Shown one piece after another: positions 63,501 through 64,000 of a stretch of DNA of 64,000 bases (positions are counted from its first letter, which is position 1; every line of letters begins with the position of its first letter). Source of the stretch: Phallusia mammillata (Eukaryota > Chordata > Ascidiacea > Phlebobranchia > Ascidiidae). A program made the translations under genes and the position numbers. Location of the stretch: positions 166,291 through 230,290 of the forward strand of contig QLIY01000097.1 in the NCBI GenBank assembly GCA_003260075.1, in the 5' to 3' direction. The notes under the pieces are model-generated. The model had not been told where the DNA came from, made no database searches, and saw nothing but the letters and a program-made list of their open reading frames with translations.

Positions 63501-64000
63501 CTGAACAAATACCGACTTAAAATATTAAAATCCTGACAGGATTTAGTTGCATGTTGTGGAATTATGCAAAAAAAAATAAACGTTATGGAGCGCAACCGGC
63601 GGAACCTTAATGGATGAGGGCCAAACGCGATGCATCAGATTTTGTCGCATTATTCGTCTATAGTAGTCAACTGTCAAAATCAACTTTCAAAACGCAGGAG
63701 CAAAAGTCAGTGCAAACGTTACGTTCAATTGTGTTTGATTTGAATGCACTGTGACAGCAGGAGCAATTAAATAGCTTTCTGAAAATTCCTAGCAAACGTG
63801 TCAGGCTAAAGAAATCAAGAATATCTAGAAATTACGAATTCAAGAATTTCAAGAATTACCTTTAAAGGTGAACGACGATTTCGAAGCATTCCCCCCCCCC
63901 AAAATCCTGACAGGATTTAGTTGCATGTTGTGGAATTATGCAAAAAAATAAACGTTATGGAGCGCAACCGGGGGAACCTTAAAGGACTGTTAAAATATAT
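63362..64000. other. Unmerged overlap at the right end of the window
   Basis: C10 runs lie at 63362-63371 and 63891-63900. The sequence at about 63524-63610 (AAAATCCTGACAGGATTTAG...) recurs at about 63901-63985. Except for the EGF exon at 63500-63390, no coding sequence is recognised here. Confidence 0.65.

Noticed and set aside
1-64000. CRISPR arrays, rRNA, bacterial operons or phage genes
   Set aside because: No regularly spaced repeats, no rRNA sequence, and all recognised genes have eukaryotic introns.

Overview
The window looks like invertebrate deuterostome DNA, most probably from an ascidian tunicate. It is AT-rich and the genes are split by short GT-AG introns. A chordate-type FAM78 gene is present. 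Several start codons lie only 4-30 bases after an unpaired 3' splice-acceptor-like sequence, as expected where a spliced leader is trans-spliced, which tunicates do. The species call is inference. The assembly is imperfect: about 20 runs of 10 (sometimes 11-14) G or C, plus four N positions, often sit between near-identical flanks and look like joins between overlapping contigs or haplotypes. Six longer poly-G tracts (about 29 to 95 bases) are also present.

Layout. 1-16.9 kb: no gene recognised; poly-G tracts, a cluster of three CACGTG E-boxes, and repeats. 16.9-23.2 kb (+): a five-exon FAM78 homologue with an in-frame N-terminal extension of about 620 residues. 26.9-26.5 kb (-): a small putative single-pass membrane protein, apparently with a GC-AG intron. 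28.3-29.3 kb (+): a four-exon SLC31/CTR-type copper transporter. 31.1-60.6 kb: a tandem array of one multi-exon family. 63.5-61.7 kb (-): the 3' part of an EGF-EGF-C-type-lectin gene that runs off the window.

The array is the main discovery. Each unit has nine coding exons: signal peptide, a Ly6/uPAR (LU) domain on three exons, a six-cysteine selectin-like CCP/sushi domain on one exon, and a vWA-like domain on four exons ending in a C-x3/4-C-G-P type tail. There are six recognisable units (starts at 32809, 38051, 43517, 46956, 52310 and 55491) plus broken fragments on both strands. Only the 38051 unit is fully open (383 aa). The 52310 unit is open except for an assembly join. The others carry stops or frameshifts, many of them in the LU exons. 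vWA subtypes alternate along the array, which suggests duplication of a two-gene block. The vWA metal site is degenerate in every unit. I know of no described family with this LU-CCP-vWA order. A secreted recognition role (immunity, allorecognition or gamete interaction) is a hypothesis.

Two hAT-type non-autonomous elements with perfect 8-bp target duplications (58565-59303 and 62051-62579), a probable third (32275-32481), and a dispersed inverted-repeat family with a GACGT-type palindromic core occupy introns and spacers.
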